64,000 nucleotides of DNA from Deferrisoma camini S3R1 (GCF_000526155.1 NZ_JAFN01000001.1:2381014-2445013); one strand, 5' to 3'. Shown: positions 47,198 to 55,748, numbered from the stretch's first letter. Notes: generated by a model not told the origin, from the sequence alone. Made by a program: numbers and translations.

Positions 47198-48820
47198 ATG
47201 AAAACAATAGGACCCGCCCTACCGAACGATATCGCCGCCCTGCAGCGCCTATTGATGGCTGCCCAAGAAGAGAACCGTGCGCTGACCGAAGAGAACCAGA
47301 AGCTTCGGTCGGACGTGACGTTGTTGCAGGAGGAGGTGCAGTTTCTGAAGCACCGCCTGTTTGGCCGGAAGTCGGAGCGGCTGAGCGAGGCGGAGAGGAA
47401 GCAACTGCTTCTCTTCAACGAAGCGGAAGCCACGGTCGAGGCGGCTGGGGGCGGCGAAGACGAGGGGGAAGAGGAGGTCCGGGTCTCGGCCCACACCCGG
47501 CGCAAGCGGGGCCGGAAGGCTCTTCCGGCGAACCTGCCGCGGGTGGACGTGGTGTGCGACGTACCGGAAGAACAGAAGCGGTGCGGGTGCGGGGCCGAGA
47601 AGGTGCGGATCGGGGAGGAGACCTCGGAGCGCCTGGACATCGTGCCGGCGCGGATCCAGGTGATCCGGGAGATCCGGCCGAAATATGCGTGCCGGACGTG
47701 CGAGGGGGTGGAAGACGAGGGGCCGACGGTGGTGATCGCCCCGCCGCGGCCGCACCTGATACCGAAGGGGACCGCGAGCGAAGGGCTCCTGGCGTTTGTG
47801 ATCACGTCGAAATTTGCGGACGCGATTCCCTTTTATCGGCAGGCGAAGCAGTTTGAGCGGATCGGGGTGGAGCTCGGCCGGACGACCCTGTGCCAGTGGG
47901 CGCTGCAGGCGGCCGAGCGGTGTGGGCCGGTGCTGGAGCTGTTGCGAGAGGAGGTGCGTGCGGGGCCGGTGATCCGGTGCGACGAGACGACGCTACAGGT
48001 CCTCCAGGAACCGGGGCGGTCGGCCCAGACGAAGTCGTACATGTGGGTCTTCCTGGGGGGACCACCTGGCCGACCGGCGGTGGAGTATCACTACGCCCCG
48101 ACGCGGGAGAGTCGGGTGGCGCGGGAGTACCTTCGTGGGTACCGGGGCGTGGTGCAGACGGACGGGTACCAGGGGTACGACTTTCTGGATCACGAACCCG
48201 ACATCACGCATGCGGGGTGCATGGCGCACTCGCGACGGAGGTTTGTGGAGGCGCAGAAGGCGACGGGAGGTTCCCGCGGGAAGACCACGGCGGCGCATTG
48301 GGCGGTGGGGCGGATCCGGAAGCTTTATGCGATCGAGCGGCGGGCCCAGGCGCAGGGGCTTGAGGGGGAGGCGCTCGTGCGGGAGCGGCGGAAGCACGCG
48401 TTGCCGGTGCTGGAGGAACTGAAGGCCTGGCTGGACAAAAAGGCGCTCCAGGTGGTGCCGAAAAGCCTGCTGGGGAAGGCGGTGCACTACACCTTGGGCC
48501 AATGGCCGCGGCTGGTGGCGTACGTGGACCACGCGTTCCTGACGCCGGACAACAACCTGGCGGAGAACGCGATTCGGCCGTTCGTGGTGGGGCGGAAGAA
48601 CTGGTTGTTCAGCGCCACCCCAGCGGGAGCGAAGGCGAGCGCGGCGCTCTACAGCCTGATCGAGACGGCGAAGGCGAACGGGCTGGAGCCGTACCGGTAC
48701 CTCAAGCACGTGTTCGAGCATGTGCCCCAGGCGAGCACCCGGGAGGATTACCGGGTGCTCCTGCCGCAGCACATGCCTGCGGACCTCCTGGCCCAACTCG
48801 CGCCGGGGGGCGGTCTATAA
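47198..48820 (+). CDS. tnpC: IS66 transposase TnpC
   Basis: 540 residues. An N-terminal leucine-rich coiled coil (QEENRALTEENQKLRSDVTL) and the segment LKHRLFGRKSERLSEAER, a cysteine-bearing zinc-ribbon region (KRCGCGAEKVRIGEE, KYACRTCEG), then the DDE catalytic domain with D in IRCDETTLQVL, D in VVQTDGYQGYD and E in DNNLAENAIRPF. The C-terminus (TAKANGLEPYRYLKHVFE) is also typical. Complete with no frameshift, so likely active. Confidence 0.95.
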   Translation: MKTIGPALPNDIAALQRLLMAAQEENRALTEENQKLRSDVTLLQEEVQFLKHRLFGRKSERLSEAERKQLLLFNEAEATVEAAGGGEDEGEEEVRVSAHTRRKRGRKALPANLPRVDVVCDVPEEQKRCGCGAEKVRIGEETSERLDIVPARIQVIREIRPKYACRTCEGVEDEGPTVVIAPPRPHLIPKGTASEGLLAFVITSKFADAIPFYRQAKQFERIGVELGRTTLCQWALQAAERCGPVLELLREEVRAGPVIRCDETTLQVLQEPGRSAQTKSYMWVFLGGPPGRPAVEYHYAPTRESRVAREYLRGYRGVVQTDGYQGYDFLDHEPDITHAGCMAHSRRRFVEAQKATGGSRGKTTAAHWAVGRIRKLYAIERRAQAQGLEGEALVRERRKHALPVLEELKAWLDKKALQVVPKSLLGKAVHYTLGQWPRLVAYVDHAFLTPDNNLAENAIRPFVVGRKNWLFSATPAGAKASAALYSLIETAKANGLEPYRYLKHVFEHVPQASTREDYRVLLPQHMPADLLAQLAPGGGL

Positions 48821-48837
48821 GGCGCTTACCAATATTG
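48805..48837. repeat. IS66 right end: terminal inverted repeat plus target duplication
   Basis: GCGGTCTATAAGGCGCTTAC ends at 48829, followed by CAATATTG at 48830-48837, identical to the left copy. The tnpC stop lies within the repeat. Confidence 0.9.
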
Positions 48838-49012
48838 AATCCCCAAGCCGAGACTCCGCCTGAACGAGCGAGATAGACACGACCCTTTCTCGTTGACGCT
48901 GCCCTGTCGGCCCCCAGGGGCAGAGCCTGCCCTCGGCCCGGCCGGGGCTGTATGGCCAAATCTCGAATTCCCGGACGGACACGGGCCCAGCTCCGTTGCT
49001 CCTCCGTTCCGT

Positions 49013-49041
49013 TTGACAACCGGCGGGCCGGATGGTATATG
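49013..49041 (+). promoter_or_regulatory. Sigma70-type promoter of rpsU
   Basis: TTGACA (49013-49018), 17-bp spacer, TATATG (49036-49041). A consensus -35 and a good -10 at ideal spacing, about 60 bp before the rpsU start. Confidence 0.8.
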
Positions 49042-49049
49042 GACCGTTC

Positions 49050-49067
49050 CCCGGCCCCCGGGCCGGG
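49050..49067 (+). promoter_or_regulatory. Leader hairpin in rpsU mRNA
   Basis: Perfect palindrome CCCGGCCC-CC-GGGCCGGG right at the expected transcript start. No T run follows, so it is not a terminator; it could stabilise the mRNA or take part in autoregulation. Confidence 0.45.
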
Positions 49068-49099
49068 AGACTTCGTGCATGGGAGGAGGTGAATCGCCC

Positions 49100-49315
49100 T
49101 TGGCTAGGGAAAGAGAACGCTCGCAGCGCCCCGGCAACGAGTTCGAGCGGGAGCTGCGCAAGCTGAAGAAGGACTTCCAGAAGAACGTCCTTCCCGCGGT
49201 GAAGCGCCACTCGTTCTACGTGAGCAAGAGCGAGATGCGGCGCATCAAGGAGCGCAAGGCCGCCCGCCGGCGCCGGCGGCAGCTGCGCAAACTCCAGCGC
49301 CTCGGCCGCATCTAG
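49100..49315 (+). CDS. rpsU: 30S ribosomal protein bS21
   Basis: 71 residues if the TTG at 49100 is used; GGAGGTG lies 8 nt before it. An in-frame ATG at 49079 would place that ribosome site inside the gene and has none of its own. The protein is highly basic: FERELRKLKKDFQKN, then VKRHSFYVSKSEMRRIKERK and an Arg-rich tail, the bS21 pattern (a helix, an R/HxFY turn, then a basic helix). It helps mRNA 3'-end pairing on the 30S subunit. It has its own promoter, leader hairpin and strong terminator, so it is a monocistronic unit. Confidence 0.85.
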   Translation: MARERERSQRPGNEFERELRKLKKDFQKNVLPAVKRHSFYVSKSEMRRIKERKAARRRRRQLRKLQRLGRI

Positions 49316-49325
49316 CCCCCTCCTC

Positions 49326-49367
49326 CCACCCCTTCCCGGACGCGCCGGGAAGGGGTGGCCGTTTCTT
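49326..49367 (+). terminator. Intrinsic terminator after rpsU
   Basis: CCACCCCTTCCCGG (49326-49339), loop ACGCG, CCGGGAAGGGGTGG (49345-49358): a perfect 14-bp stem, followed by CCGTTTCTT. Confidence 0.85.
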
Positions 49368-49433
49368 GCATCCCCCCCGCCGTTTCCGATACTGTGGGCG
49401 CCTTCGCGAACGCCGATCGAAGGTGCCGTCTCC

Positions 49434-50837
49434 ATGCCGAAATCCGCTGTAGGCCTTCAGGTCCGCTCCGACCGCGTCGTGGCCGTCCGGGTGAGGGGCG
49501 GCTGGAAGGGCGCGGCCGTGGAGCGGGTCTGGGGAGGCCCCCTGGACCCGGACCGGCCGGCCGCCGGCCTCGAGGCCCTGGGCCTCCCGGCCGAACCGGT
49601 GGTCACCGGGCTCGCCGCCGACCGCCTGTTCGCCCGGGTCGTGGAGCTCGCATTCACCGACCGCAACCGCCTCGCCCAGGCCGCGCCCCTGGAGGCCGAG
49701 GAGACCCTTCCCCTTCCCCTGGAAGACCTGGTGTGGGACACCCGGGTCCTCGGCCGTACCCCGGCCGGTTCCCGGTGCCTGGTGGTGGCCGCCCCCCAGG
49801 ACGCGGTGGGCGAGCGGGTGGGTCTGCTGGCCGGGGCCGGCCTCCGGGTCGAGGCCCTCGACGCCGAACCCCTGGCCCTTGCCGGGCTGTGCCGGGCCGC
49901 GGGCCGCTCTCCGGCGTGGGTGTGCGACCTGGGCCCCGACCTGGTGCAGTGGGCGGCCGTCGGGCCGGGGGACGAGGTGGCCTTCGGCTGCCTGCCCGGC
50001 CGGGGCACCGACCCCGACCTGCTGGACCAGGTGGCCCTGGCCCTCTCCGCCTGCCCTCCGCCCTTCTCCGACCCCTCCACCCCCGTGTACCTGAGCGGCC
50101 CCCTGGCGCCCGACACCGACCGGGACGAGTGGGTGGGGCGCCTCGGCCACACGGTGGAGCCCCTGCCCCTTCCGGCCGGGGTGACCGCGGCGGCGTCTTC
50201 GGACGATCTGCCCTGGCCCGGTTGGGCGGTGCCGCTGGGCCTGGCCCTACGGGAGGTCTGGCGGCCGGCCCGGTGCGGGGTGGACCTCCTCCAGGGCCCG
50301 TTCGCTCCGGCGGACCGGGGCACCCCCTGGAAGGGGCCTGCGATCCAGGCGGGGGTGTACGCCGGCATCCTCCTGGGCCTGTGGGGCATCGGCAAGGGGC
50401 TCGAGATCGCCTACCTCCGGGCCCAGTACGACACCCTGCGCTCGGCCGTGCGGGAACGGTTCCGCTCCACCCTGCCGGAGGTCGCCAACATCGTGAGCGA
50501 GGTGGATCAGCTGTCGGCCCGGGTCGACGAGCTCGAGGCCCGGGCCCGCAGCCTCGGAAGCCTGGTGGACCGGGAGATCTCGCCCCTTCGCCTCCTGCGG
50601 GACATCTCCGAGCGGATCCCCAAGGAGATCGAGGTGGAGTTCGAGGAGCTCGTGGTGGAGGAGAACCGGGTGAGGATCAAGGGCGTCACGGTGAGCTTCG
50701 ACGCCATCGCCCGGATCGAGGCCGAGCTGGCCAAGCATCCCCGGTTCGCCCAGGTGGCCGTGAGCAAGGCCGAGACCATGGGCACCAAGGACAAGGTCCG
50801 GTTCAACCTCACCCTCAACCTGGGCAAGAAGGGGTAG
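49434..50837 (+). CDS. gspL: Type II secretion inner-membrane protein GspL
   Basis: 467 residues. The cytoplasmic N-terminal part (1-~290) has the actin-like/PilM-type fold of GspL (AVGLQVRSDRVVAVRV, AWVCDLGPDLVQWAAVG). A membrane helix follows (~305-325, AGVYAGILLGLWGIGKGLEI), then a periplasmic ferredoxin-like domain (RLLRDISERIPKEIEVEFEEL onward). GspL links the secretion ATPase GspE to GspM and the pseudopilus. Followed by gspM (3-bp gap) and gspN. gspC-K are not adjacent, so the locus is split from the main operon. Confidence 0.87.
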   Translation: MPKSAVGLQVRSDRVVAVRVRGGWKGAAVERVWGGPLDPDRPAAGLEALGLPAEPVVTGLAADRLFARVVELAFTDRNRLAQAAPLEAEETLPLPLEDLVWDTRVLGRTPAGSRCLVVAAPQDAVGERVGLLAGAGLRVEALDAEPLALAGLCRAAGRSPAWVCDLGPDLVQWAAVGPGDEVAFGCLPGRGTDPDLLDQVALALSACPPPFSDPSTPVYLSGPLAPDTDRDEWVGRLGHTVEPLPLPAGVTAAASSDDLPWPGWAVPLGLALREVWRPARCGVDLLQGPFAPADRGTPWKGPAIQAGVYAGILLGLWGIGKGLEIAYLRAQYDTLRSAVRERFRSTLPEVANIVSEVDQLSARVDELEARARSLGSLVDREISPLRLLRDISERIPKEIEVEFEELVVEENRVRIKGVTVSFDAIARIEAELAKHPRFAQVAVSKAETMGTKDKVRFNLTLNLGKKG

Positions 50838-50840
50838 GCG

Positions 50841-51368
50841 GTGCGGCTCACGGACCGTGAGAAGGCCGTCGTCGGCCTCGGCGGGGTCGCCATCGCGGTG
50901 GTGGCGTTCTGGATCGGGGTGTGGGAGCCGGTTCAGGCCCGCATCGAGCTGTGGAAGCGCCGGGTCGAGGCGAAGCGGGTGGAGTACGGCAAGGTGGAGG
51001 AGCTGGCCCAGCGCTACGCCGACCTCCAGACCCGCATCCGGGGGATCGAGAAGAACCTGAAACGCAGCAAGAAGTTCTCGATCCTCTCGTACCTGGAGAA
51101 TCTGGCGAAGCGCCAGGGCATCCACGACCGGATCGTGCAGATGAAGCCGAAACCCGGCGAGGTGACCCGGTACTACCGGGAGAACACGGTGGAGATCCGG
51201 ATGGAGAAGATCCGCCTGAACCAGATCGTGCGGTTCCTGTTCCAGGTGGAGAACTCCCCCGAGCTGCTGCGCATCAAGCAGCTCCAGATCCGGCCCCGGT
51301 TCGACGACCCCAACCTGCTGGACGTGCGGTTCCAGGTCGCCGCCTACGAGCCCCTGGAGGGACGGTGA
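50841..51368 (+). CDS. gspM: Type II secretion protein GspM
   Basis: 175 residues from GTG at 50841. Short cytoplasmic start, one membrane helix (~8-28, AVVGLGGVAIAVVAFWIGVW), a coiled coil and a periplasmic ferredoxin-like domain. LSYLENLAKRQGI and LNQIVRFLFQVENSPELLRI are characteristic of GspM/PilO-type proteins. It stabilises GspL in the assembly platform. It overlaps gspN by 1 bp. Confidence 0.85.
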   Translation: MRLTDREKAVVGLGGVAIAVVAFWIGVWEPVQARIELWKRRVEAKRVEYGKVEELAQRYADLQTRIRGIEKNLKRSKKFSILSYLENLAKRQGIHDRIVQMKPKPGEVTRYYRENTVEIRMEKIRLNQIVRFLFQVENSPELLRIKQLQIRPRFDDPNLLDVRFQVAAYEPLEGR

Positions 51369-52243
51369 TGGCGGCGAAGACCGGGCGGGTGGTGGGCCGG
51401 GTGGTCGCCTACGCCCTGGTGTTCCTGACCGCGTTCGGGGTGTCGCTGTGGCGGTCGCTGCCCTACGATGAGATCGCCTCGGCCGTGGAGACCCGGCTCC
51501 GGGATCGGGGGGTGAGCGTGCGGGTGCGGGGGCTCGGCCCCGGCCCCTGGTTCGGGGTCCGGGCCGGGTCGGTGCAGGTGGAGCCCCCGGGGCTCCCCGT
51601 GCGGCTGGGGGTCTCCGATCTCGAGGTCTGGCCGTCGTGGGCCCGGGCGCTGCGGGGCCGACCGGCCCTGCGGTTCCGCGCCACCGTGGCCGGCGGTACG
51701 GTGGAGGGCGAAGTGGGGTCGTACGGCCGGGTGCCCCTGGATCTGTCGTGGACCGACGTGGCCCTGGGAGAGATCCCCAAACCTCCCCCGTGGAAGGAGC
51801 TCCCCCTGGTCGGCCGGACCGGCGGCAGCCTGTCGGTGGACGGCCTGAGGCAGAGCCCGTTCGAGGCCCGGGCCCGGCTCCAGGCCTCGTTCTCCGGCGT
51901 CCGGATCGGTCCGGGCAAGGTGCGCGGGGTCCCCGTGCCGGCCGTGGGGCTGGGGGACGGCGTGCTGGAGGTGGACCTGGAAGGGGGGCGGGCCGAGGTT
52001 CGCGAGGCGCGGTTCCGGGGCGGGGACCTGGAGGTGCTGCTCACCGGCGCGGCCGTGGACCTGCGCCGGCCGCTGGGGCGCAGCCCGATCAAGGGCGGCC
52101 TCCTTTCCCTGACCCCCAACCAGAAGGTCCAGGAGGATCTCGCCCTCCTGTTCGCCCTGTTCCCGGGCTCCCGGGGATCCGACGGCCGGTACACCGCCCG
52201 GATCCGCGGGACCCTCCAGGCCCCCCGGCTGCTCCGGCGCTGA
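51368..52243 (+). CDS. gspN: Type II secretion protein GspN
   Basis: 291 residues from ATG at 51368; the frame is open further upstream but inside gspM. One N-terminal membrane helix ([21 protein letters not shown]), then a periplasmic AsmA/GspN-type beta region ([52 protein letters not shown]). The deltaproteobacterial GspN is usually the last gene in an L-M-N trio, as here. Its function is poorly known, probably envelope or secreton assembly. Confidence 0.8.
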   Translation: MAAKTGRVVGRVVAYALVFLTAFGVSLWRSLPYDEIASAVETRLRDRGVSVRVRGLGPGPWFGVRAGSVQVEPPGLPVRLGVSDLEVWPSWARALRGRPALRFRATVAGGTVEGEVGSYGRVPLDLSWTDVALGEIPKPPPWKELPLVGRTGGSLSVDGLRQSPFEARARLQASFSGVRIGPGKVRGVPVPAVGLGDGVLEVDLEGGRAEVREARFRGGDLEVLLTGAAVDLRRPLGRSPIKGGLLSLTPNQKVQEDLALLFALFPGSRGSDGRYTARIRGTLQAPRLLRR

Positions 52244-52314
52244 CCCCCGGCCGATCGCCCCGGCCCCATCGGAAGGCCCGAGGCGGCCTGTTTGCCAAAA
52301 CAGAGGAGCACTCG

Positions 52315-52698
52315 ATGGACGCGACCCAGCTCGACTTCGAGAAGGCCGGCGGACTGGTGCCCGCCGTGGTGCAGGACGCCGACACCGGCGAGGTGCTGAT
52401 GCTCGCCTACATGAACGAGGAGGCCCTGCGCCGCACCCTGGAGACCGGCAGGGCCTGGTTCTTCAGCCGATCCCGGAACCGGTTCTGGATGAAGGGCGAG
52501 AGCTCGGGCCACGTGCAGGAGGTGCGGGAGGTCCGGGTGGACTGCGACGCGGACGCCGTGCTCCTGAAGGTCCGGCAGGTGGGGGGCGCGGCCTGCCATA
52601 CCGGCCACCGGAGTTGTTTCTACCGCCGCGTGGAGGACGGCGCTCTGGTGGAGGACGGGGAGAAAGTGTTCGACCCCGAGGAGGTGTACGGGAAATGA
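52315..52698 (+). CDS. hisI: Phosphoribosyl-AMP cyclohydrolase
   Basis: 127 residues. Hydrolyses the purine ring of PR-AMP to ProFAR, third step of histidine synthesis. Metal- and substrate-binding segments are present: [50 protein letters not shown] and [13 protein letters not shown], with the zinc cysteines. Monofunctional (no HisE part). ATGA overlap with hisG. Start ATG at 52315 after GAGGAG. Confidence 0.96.
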   Translation: MDATQLDFEKAGGLVPAVVQDADTGEVLMLAYMNEEALRRTLETGRAWFFSRSRNRFWMKGESSGHVQEVREVRVDCDADAVLLKVRQVGGAACHTGHRSCFYRRVEDGALVEDGEKVFDPEEVYGK

Positions 52699-53567
52699 GC
52701 CTGCTCAAGCTGGGGATCCCCAAGGGCAGCCTCGAGGACGCCACCGTGGACCTCTTTCTGAGGGCGGGGTGGAGGATCCGCCGGAGCTCGCGCAACTACT
52801 TCCCCACCGTGGACGATCCGGAACTGCGGCTCTCCCTGGTGCGGGCCCAGGAGATGAGCCGGTACGTGGCCGACGGGGTGCTCGACGCCGGCCTCACCGG
52901 CAAGGACTGGATCCTCGAGAACGACTCGGACGTGGTCGAGGTGTGCGACCTGGTTTACTCCAAGGCCTCCACCAACCCGGCCCGATGGGTGCTGGTGGTG
53001 CCCAACGACAGCCCCGTGCAACGGCCCGAGGACCTGCACGGTAAGGTGGTGGCCACCGAGCTTGTGAACTTCACCCGCCGGTACTTTGCCGAGCGGGGCA
53101 TCGAGGTGGCGGTGGAGTTCTCGTGGGGGGCCACCGAGGCCAAGGTGGTGGAGGGGCTGTGCGACGCCATCGTGGAGGTCACCGAGACCGGCTCCACCAT
53201 CCGGGCCCACGGACTGCGGATCGTGGAGACCCTGCTCGTGACGAACACACAGCTCATCGCGAACCACCGGGCGTGGGCCGATCCGGGCCGGCGGCGGAAG
53301 ATCGAGCAGGTGGCGCAGCTGCTCCAGGCGGCGCTGCGGGCCGACGGCATGGTCGGGCTCAAGATGAACGTGCCGGGGGAGCGGATGGAGGACGTGATCG
53401 ATCTGCTTCCGAGCCTCCAGGCCCCCACGGTGGCGCACCTGTTCCGCACCGACTGGCTCAGCGTGGAGGCGGTGGTCGAGGAGCGGGTGGTGCGCGATCT
53501 GGTACCGAAACTGCTGGCCGCCGGCGCCACCGGCATCATCGAGTACCCCCTGAACAAAATTCTGTGA
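52695..53567 (+). CDS. hisG: ATP phosphoribosyltransferase, long form
   Basis: 290 residues, so the long form with a C-terminal regulatory domain, not the HisZ-dependent short form. [63 protein letters not shown] (PRPP region with TETGST) and the C-terminal allosteric part ([34 protein letters not shown]). First committed step: ATP + PRPP to PR-ATP, feedback-inhibited by histidine. It overlaps hisI by 4 bp; the other his genes are elsewhere. Confidence 0.96.
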   Translation: MSLLKLGIPKGSLEDATVDLFLRAGWRIRRSSRNYFPTVDDPELRLSLVRAQEMSRYVADGVLDAGLTGKDWILENDSDVVEVCDLVYSKASTNPARWVLVVPNDSPVQRPEDLHGKVVATELVNFTRRYFAERGIEVAVEFSWGATEAKVVEGLCDAIVEVTETGSTIRAHGLRIVETLLVTNTQLIANHRAWADPGRRRKIEQVAQLLQAALRADGMVGLKMNVPGERMEDVIDLLPSLQAPTVAHLFRTDWLSVEAVVEERVVRDLVPKLLAAGATGIIEYPLNKIL

Positions 53568-53574
53568 CACCCGG

Positions 53575-53604
53575 TTGCATCCCGGGTCCCCGCCCCATTA
53601 CAGT
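53575..53604 (+). promoter_or_regulatory. Possible promoter of the MerR-type gene
   Basis: TTGCAT (53575-53580), 18-bp spacer, TACAGT (53599-53604), about 60 bp before the MerR start. Moderate match only. Confidence 0.35.
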
Positions 53605-53666
53605 TCCGAGCGTGGTTTTCCGATAACGAATTATCCCCCTTCACCCCCAACGGAGAGAGTCTGGCC

Positions 53667-54056
53667 ATGGAGGCACAGGAAGGACCCCCGGTCGCCCCCC
53701 ACGAGGACGGCCCCCTGTATTCCATCAAGGAAGTCTCGGAGCTCACGGACGTGCCCGCCCACACCATCCGCCTGTGGGACCGGAAGCTGCCCGGGTTCCT
53801 CGCGCCCCACCGGACCCCCGGCGGGCAGAGGCGGTTCACCGAAGTGTGCGTCGAGCGCATCCGCAAGCTCGACTACTACGTGAACCAAAAGGGCATGACG
53901 CCGGTGGGAGCCCGCCGGCGCATCGAGGAAGGGATCGAGCCCGAGAGCCACGAGGCCCAGGAGCTGCGGGAGATCATCCTGGCGGACCGCCGGGTGCGCC
54001 AGGCGATCGACGAGATCGTGGAGCTGATCCGCAAGAAGCTTCTGGAAGCCGTCTGA
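53667..54056 (+). CDS. MerR-family transcriptional regulator
   Basis: 129 residues. MerR-type winged helix: YSIKEVSELTDVPAHTIRLW, DRKLPGFLAPHRTPGGQRRF, ERIRKLDYYVNQKGMTPVGA, then a dimerisation helix. No C-terminal ligand or metal domain and no cysteine pair, so it belongs to the small HigA/DksA-neighbour type of MerR regulators (MlrA/RacA-like) with an unknown signal. Alone between hisG and a convergent exported protein. Confidence 0.88.
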   Translation: MEAQEGPPVAPHEDGPLYSIKEVSELTDVPAHTIRLWDRKLPGFLAPHRTPGGQRRFTEVCVERIRKLDYYVNQKGMTPVGARRRIEEGIEPESHEAQELREIILADRRVRQAIDEIVELIRKKLLEAV

Positions 54057-54089
54057 TCCGGGGGGGCCATCCCCGGCCCCCCGGGCGGG

Positions 54090-54857
54090 TCACCGGGCCG
54101 ACAGGTACCCGGTGACCACGGCGGTGAACGGCGCCCCGAGCCCCTTGGGGGCCTCCACCTCCACGACGAACGGCCCGCGCAAGGGCACGGGTCGCCCCAG
54201 GGAGGCGGTGGGCGCCACCCGGGAGTCCAGCAGGAACAAGGGCACCGGCCCGCCCCCCACCACCTGGCCGACCACCGCCCGCGCGTCGGCCAGGAGCCGT
54301 AGGCGCAGGAACGCATCGGCCCGGCAGTCCAAGGTCACCCCCGTGGCGCGGAACACCATGCCCTCGGGCGGGGAGAACGTCTCCCGCACCACGCCCCGGT
54401 TCCCCCCGAACACCCCCCGGAACGAGAACACGGCGAACCGCTCCTCGGGCTTGGCCGGGGGCGGGCTCGGCGGGTTGGTCACGACCACGCGCACCGGCAC
54501 GCGGTCGTCCACGGTCACCGTGCCCTCCACCTCCACCGGGCCAGCGGGCGTCGGAGCCGGGTTGGTCACCTCCACCGGCAGGGGGGTGCTCGCCCGCACC
54601 TCCACCGTGCCCTGCACCGTGACCGGGCCGTCCAAGGTTCCCCCGGTCACGCGCACGTCCTGCACCGGCGGCAGGTTCGTCACCTCGACCGCCCCCTCCA
54701 CGGGCTGGGTCAGGTGAACCGGCTGGGACGACGGCTCGGTGGGTTGGCGGATCAGGTACTCCTGCCCCCAGGCCGCCGACACGCCGAGCACGAGGACGAG
54801 GACTCCCGGCAGCGCCCCCCGCCCTGCCCTGTGGGAACGGTGGGTGGGATTTCTCAT
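54090..54857 (-). CDS. Exported protein of unknown function
   Basis: 255 residues from ATG at 54857 (GGAGGTG 5 nt upstream). A signal peptide with a basic start and hydrophobic core (GALPGVLVLVLGVSAAWG), probably cleaved near residue 32. The middle is Val/Thr/Pro-rich with repeated VEVTNLPPV / VEVTNPAPT / VVVTNPPSP units, like beta-strand-proline repeats. The C-terminal ~110 residues could be a beta-sandwich (FSFRGVFGGNRGVVRETFSP, VTLDCRADAFLRLRLLADAR). I do not recognise the family. Convergent with the MerR gene. Confidence 0.6.
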   Translation of the reverse strand: MRNPTHRSHRAGRGALPGVLVLVLGVSAAWGQEYLIRQPTEPSSQPVHLTQPVEGAVEVTNLPPVQDVRVTGGTLDGPVTVQGTVEVRASTPLPVEVTNPAPTPAGPVEVEGTVTVDDRVPVRVVVTNPPSPPPAKPEERFAVFSFRGVFGGNRGVVRETFSPPEGMVFRATGVTLDCRADAFLRLRLLADARAVVGQVVGGGPVPLFLLDSRVAPTASLGRPVPLRGPFVVEVEAPKGLGAPFTAVVTGYLSAR

Positions 54858-54952
54858 CGTGGCACCTCCGCGTGCGGGCCCTTGACCGCGGTGAAGGGGG
54901 TTGCTAGCTTTGACGCCTCTTCGACGCGTTCGTTTCTCGAGGGAGGCCGTCC

Positions 54953-55171
54953 ATGCAACGCAGGCGAAACTATCCCACCCGGTACGTGGGCGATGCAAAC
55001 CCCAACCGGAAACGCCACGTCCACGATCTGGCCAACGAGAAGCCCAGCTGCGCCGTGCACGCCATCGAGTGGGCCCACAACACGGTGACCTTCCGCACGA
55101 AGGAAGAGGCGTACGCGGCCGGGTACACCCCCTGCATCTTCTGCATGCCCTACGAACCCGGCGCGGACTGA
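54953..55171 (+). CDS. Small Ada-type metal-binding-like protein
   Basis: 72 residues. KPSCAVHAI, VTFRTKEEAYAAGYTPCIFC matches the Ada N-terminal zinc-domain pattern (a single Cys/His, an F.S.EEA.AAGY turn, then CxxC). Only three cysteines and two histidines are available for metal, so the fourth ligand may be His. Ada itself repairs phosphotriesters, but short stand-alone versions are widespread and mostly uncharacterised. 26 bp before the yqgE leader; possibly co-transcribed. Confidence 0.55.
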   Translation: MQRRRNYPTRYVGDANPNRKRHVHDLANEKPSCAVHAIEWAHNTVTFRTKEEAYAAGYTPCIFCMPYEPGAD

Positions 55172-55196
55172 GCCGTCACGCCGAGCGAGGTGCCCC

Positions 55197-55748
55197 ATCG
55201 ACCGCACGATCCTCAAAGGCCACTTCCTGGTGGCTATGCCCCAACTCACCGATCCCAACTTCGAACGCACCGTGGTCCTGGTGTGCGAGCACACCGAGGA
55301 AGGGGCCCTGGGGTTGGTGATCAACCGGCCGACCCCCTTCCTGCTGGGCCAGATCTACGAGGGCCAGGACATCGAGGGCGAGGGCGGAGCCGACGAGCCC
55401 ATCCACTACGGCGGGCCGGTCCAGCCCGAGATGGGGTTCGTGCTGTACGAGGGCCCCGACTACGAGGGCTCGCTGGAGGTGCTGGACGGTCTGAGGCTGG
55501 GCACGTCCCTGGAGATCCTGCGGGACATCGCCCGGGAGGAGGGGCCGGAGCGGTTCCTGTTCTTCCTGGGGTACGCCGGATGGGCGCCGGACCAACTGGA
55601 GGGGGAGATCGCCCGCAACGACTGGCTCGTCGTGCCGGCCGAGGCGGACCTGCTGTTCCGTACCCCCGCCGAGGACCGTTGGGAGCGCGCCATCCGGCTC
55701 CTGGGCATCGACCCCCACCTGCTCTCCCAGGGCTTCGGCACGGCGTGA
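55197..55748 (+). CDS. yqgE: YqgE/AlgH family protein, probable non-standard ATC start
   Basis: 183 residues if started at ATC 55197; the first standard codon is GTG at 55230, giving 172. The conserved UPF0301 start LKGHFLVAMPQLTDPNFERT begins before that GTG, so an upstream start is needed, but no ATG, GTG or TTG precedes it in frame. GAGGTG lies four bases before ATC. Other family motifs are LGLVINRPT, IHYGGPVQPEMGFVLYEG and FFLGYAGWAPDQLEGEIARN. The function of UPF0301 proteins is not settled. An ATG lost by a single change or a base error is the alternative. Confidence 0.8.
   Translation: MDRTILKGHFLVAMPQLTDPNFERTVVLVCEHTEEGALGLVINRPTPFLLGQIYEGQDIEGEGGADEPIHYGGPVQPEMGFVLYEGPDYEGSLEVLDGLRLGTSLEILRDIAREEGPERFLFFLGYAGWAPDQLEGEIARNDWLVVPAEADLLFRTPAEDRWERAIRLLGIDPHLLSQGFGTA

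Larger units (their letters stand above)
46400..48829 (+). mobile_element. IS66-family insertion sequence, intact, 2430 bp
   Basis: Bounded by ~20-bp imperfect inverted repeats starting GTAAGCGCC (left GTAAGCGCCCTATGAACCGC, right GTAAGCGCCTTATAGACCGC on the other strand) and by identical 8-bp direct repeats CAATATTG (46392-46399 and 48830-48837). Eight-bp duplications and GTAAGCG ends are the IS66 norm. It contains tnpA, tnpB and tnpC in order and all three are open, so the element looks potentially mobile. It has inserted between an AT-rich intergenic region and the rpsU promoter region without disrupting a recognisable gene. Confidence 0.93.
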
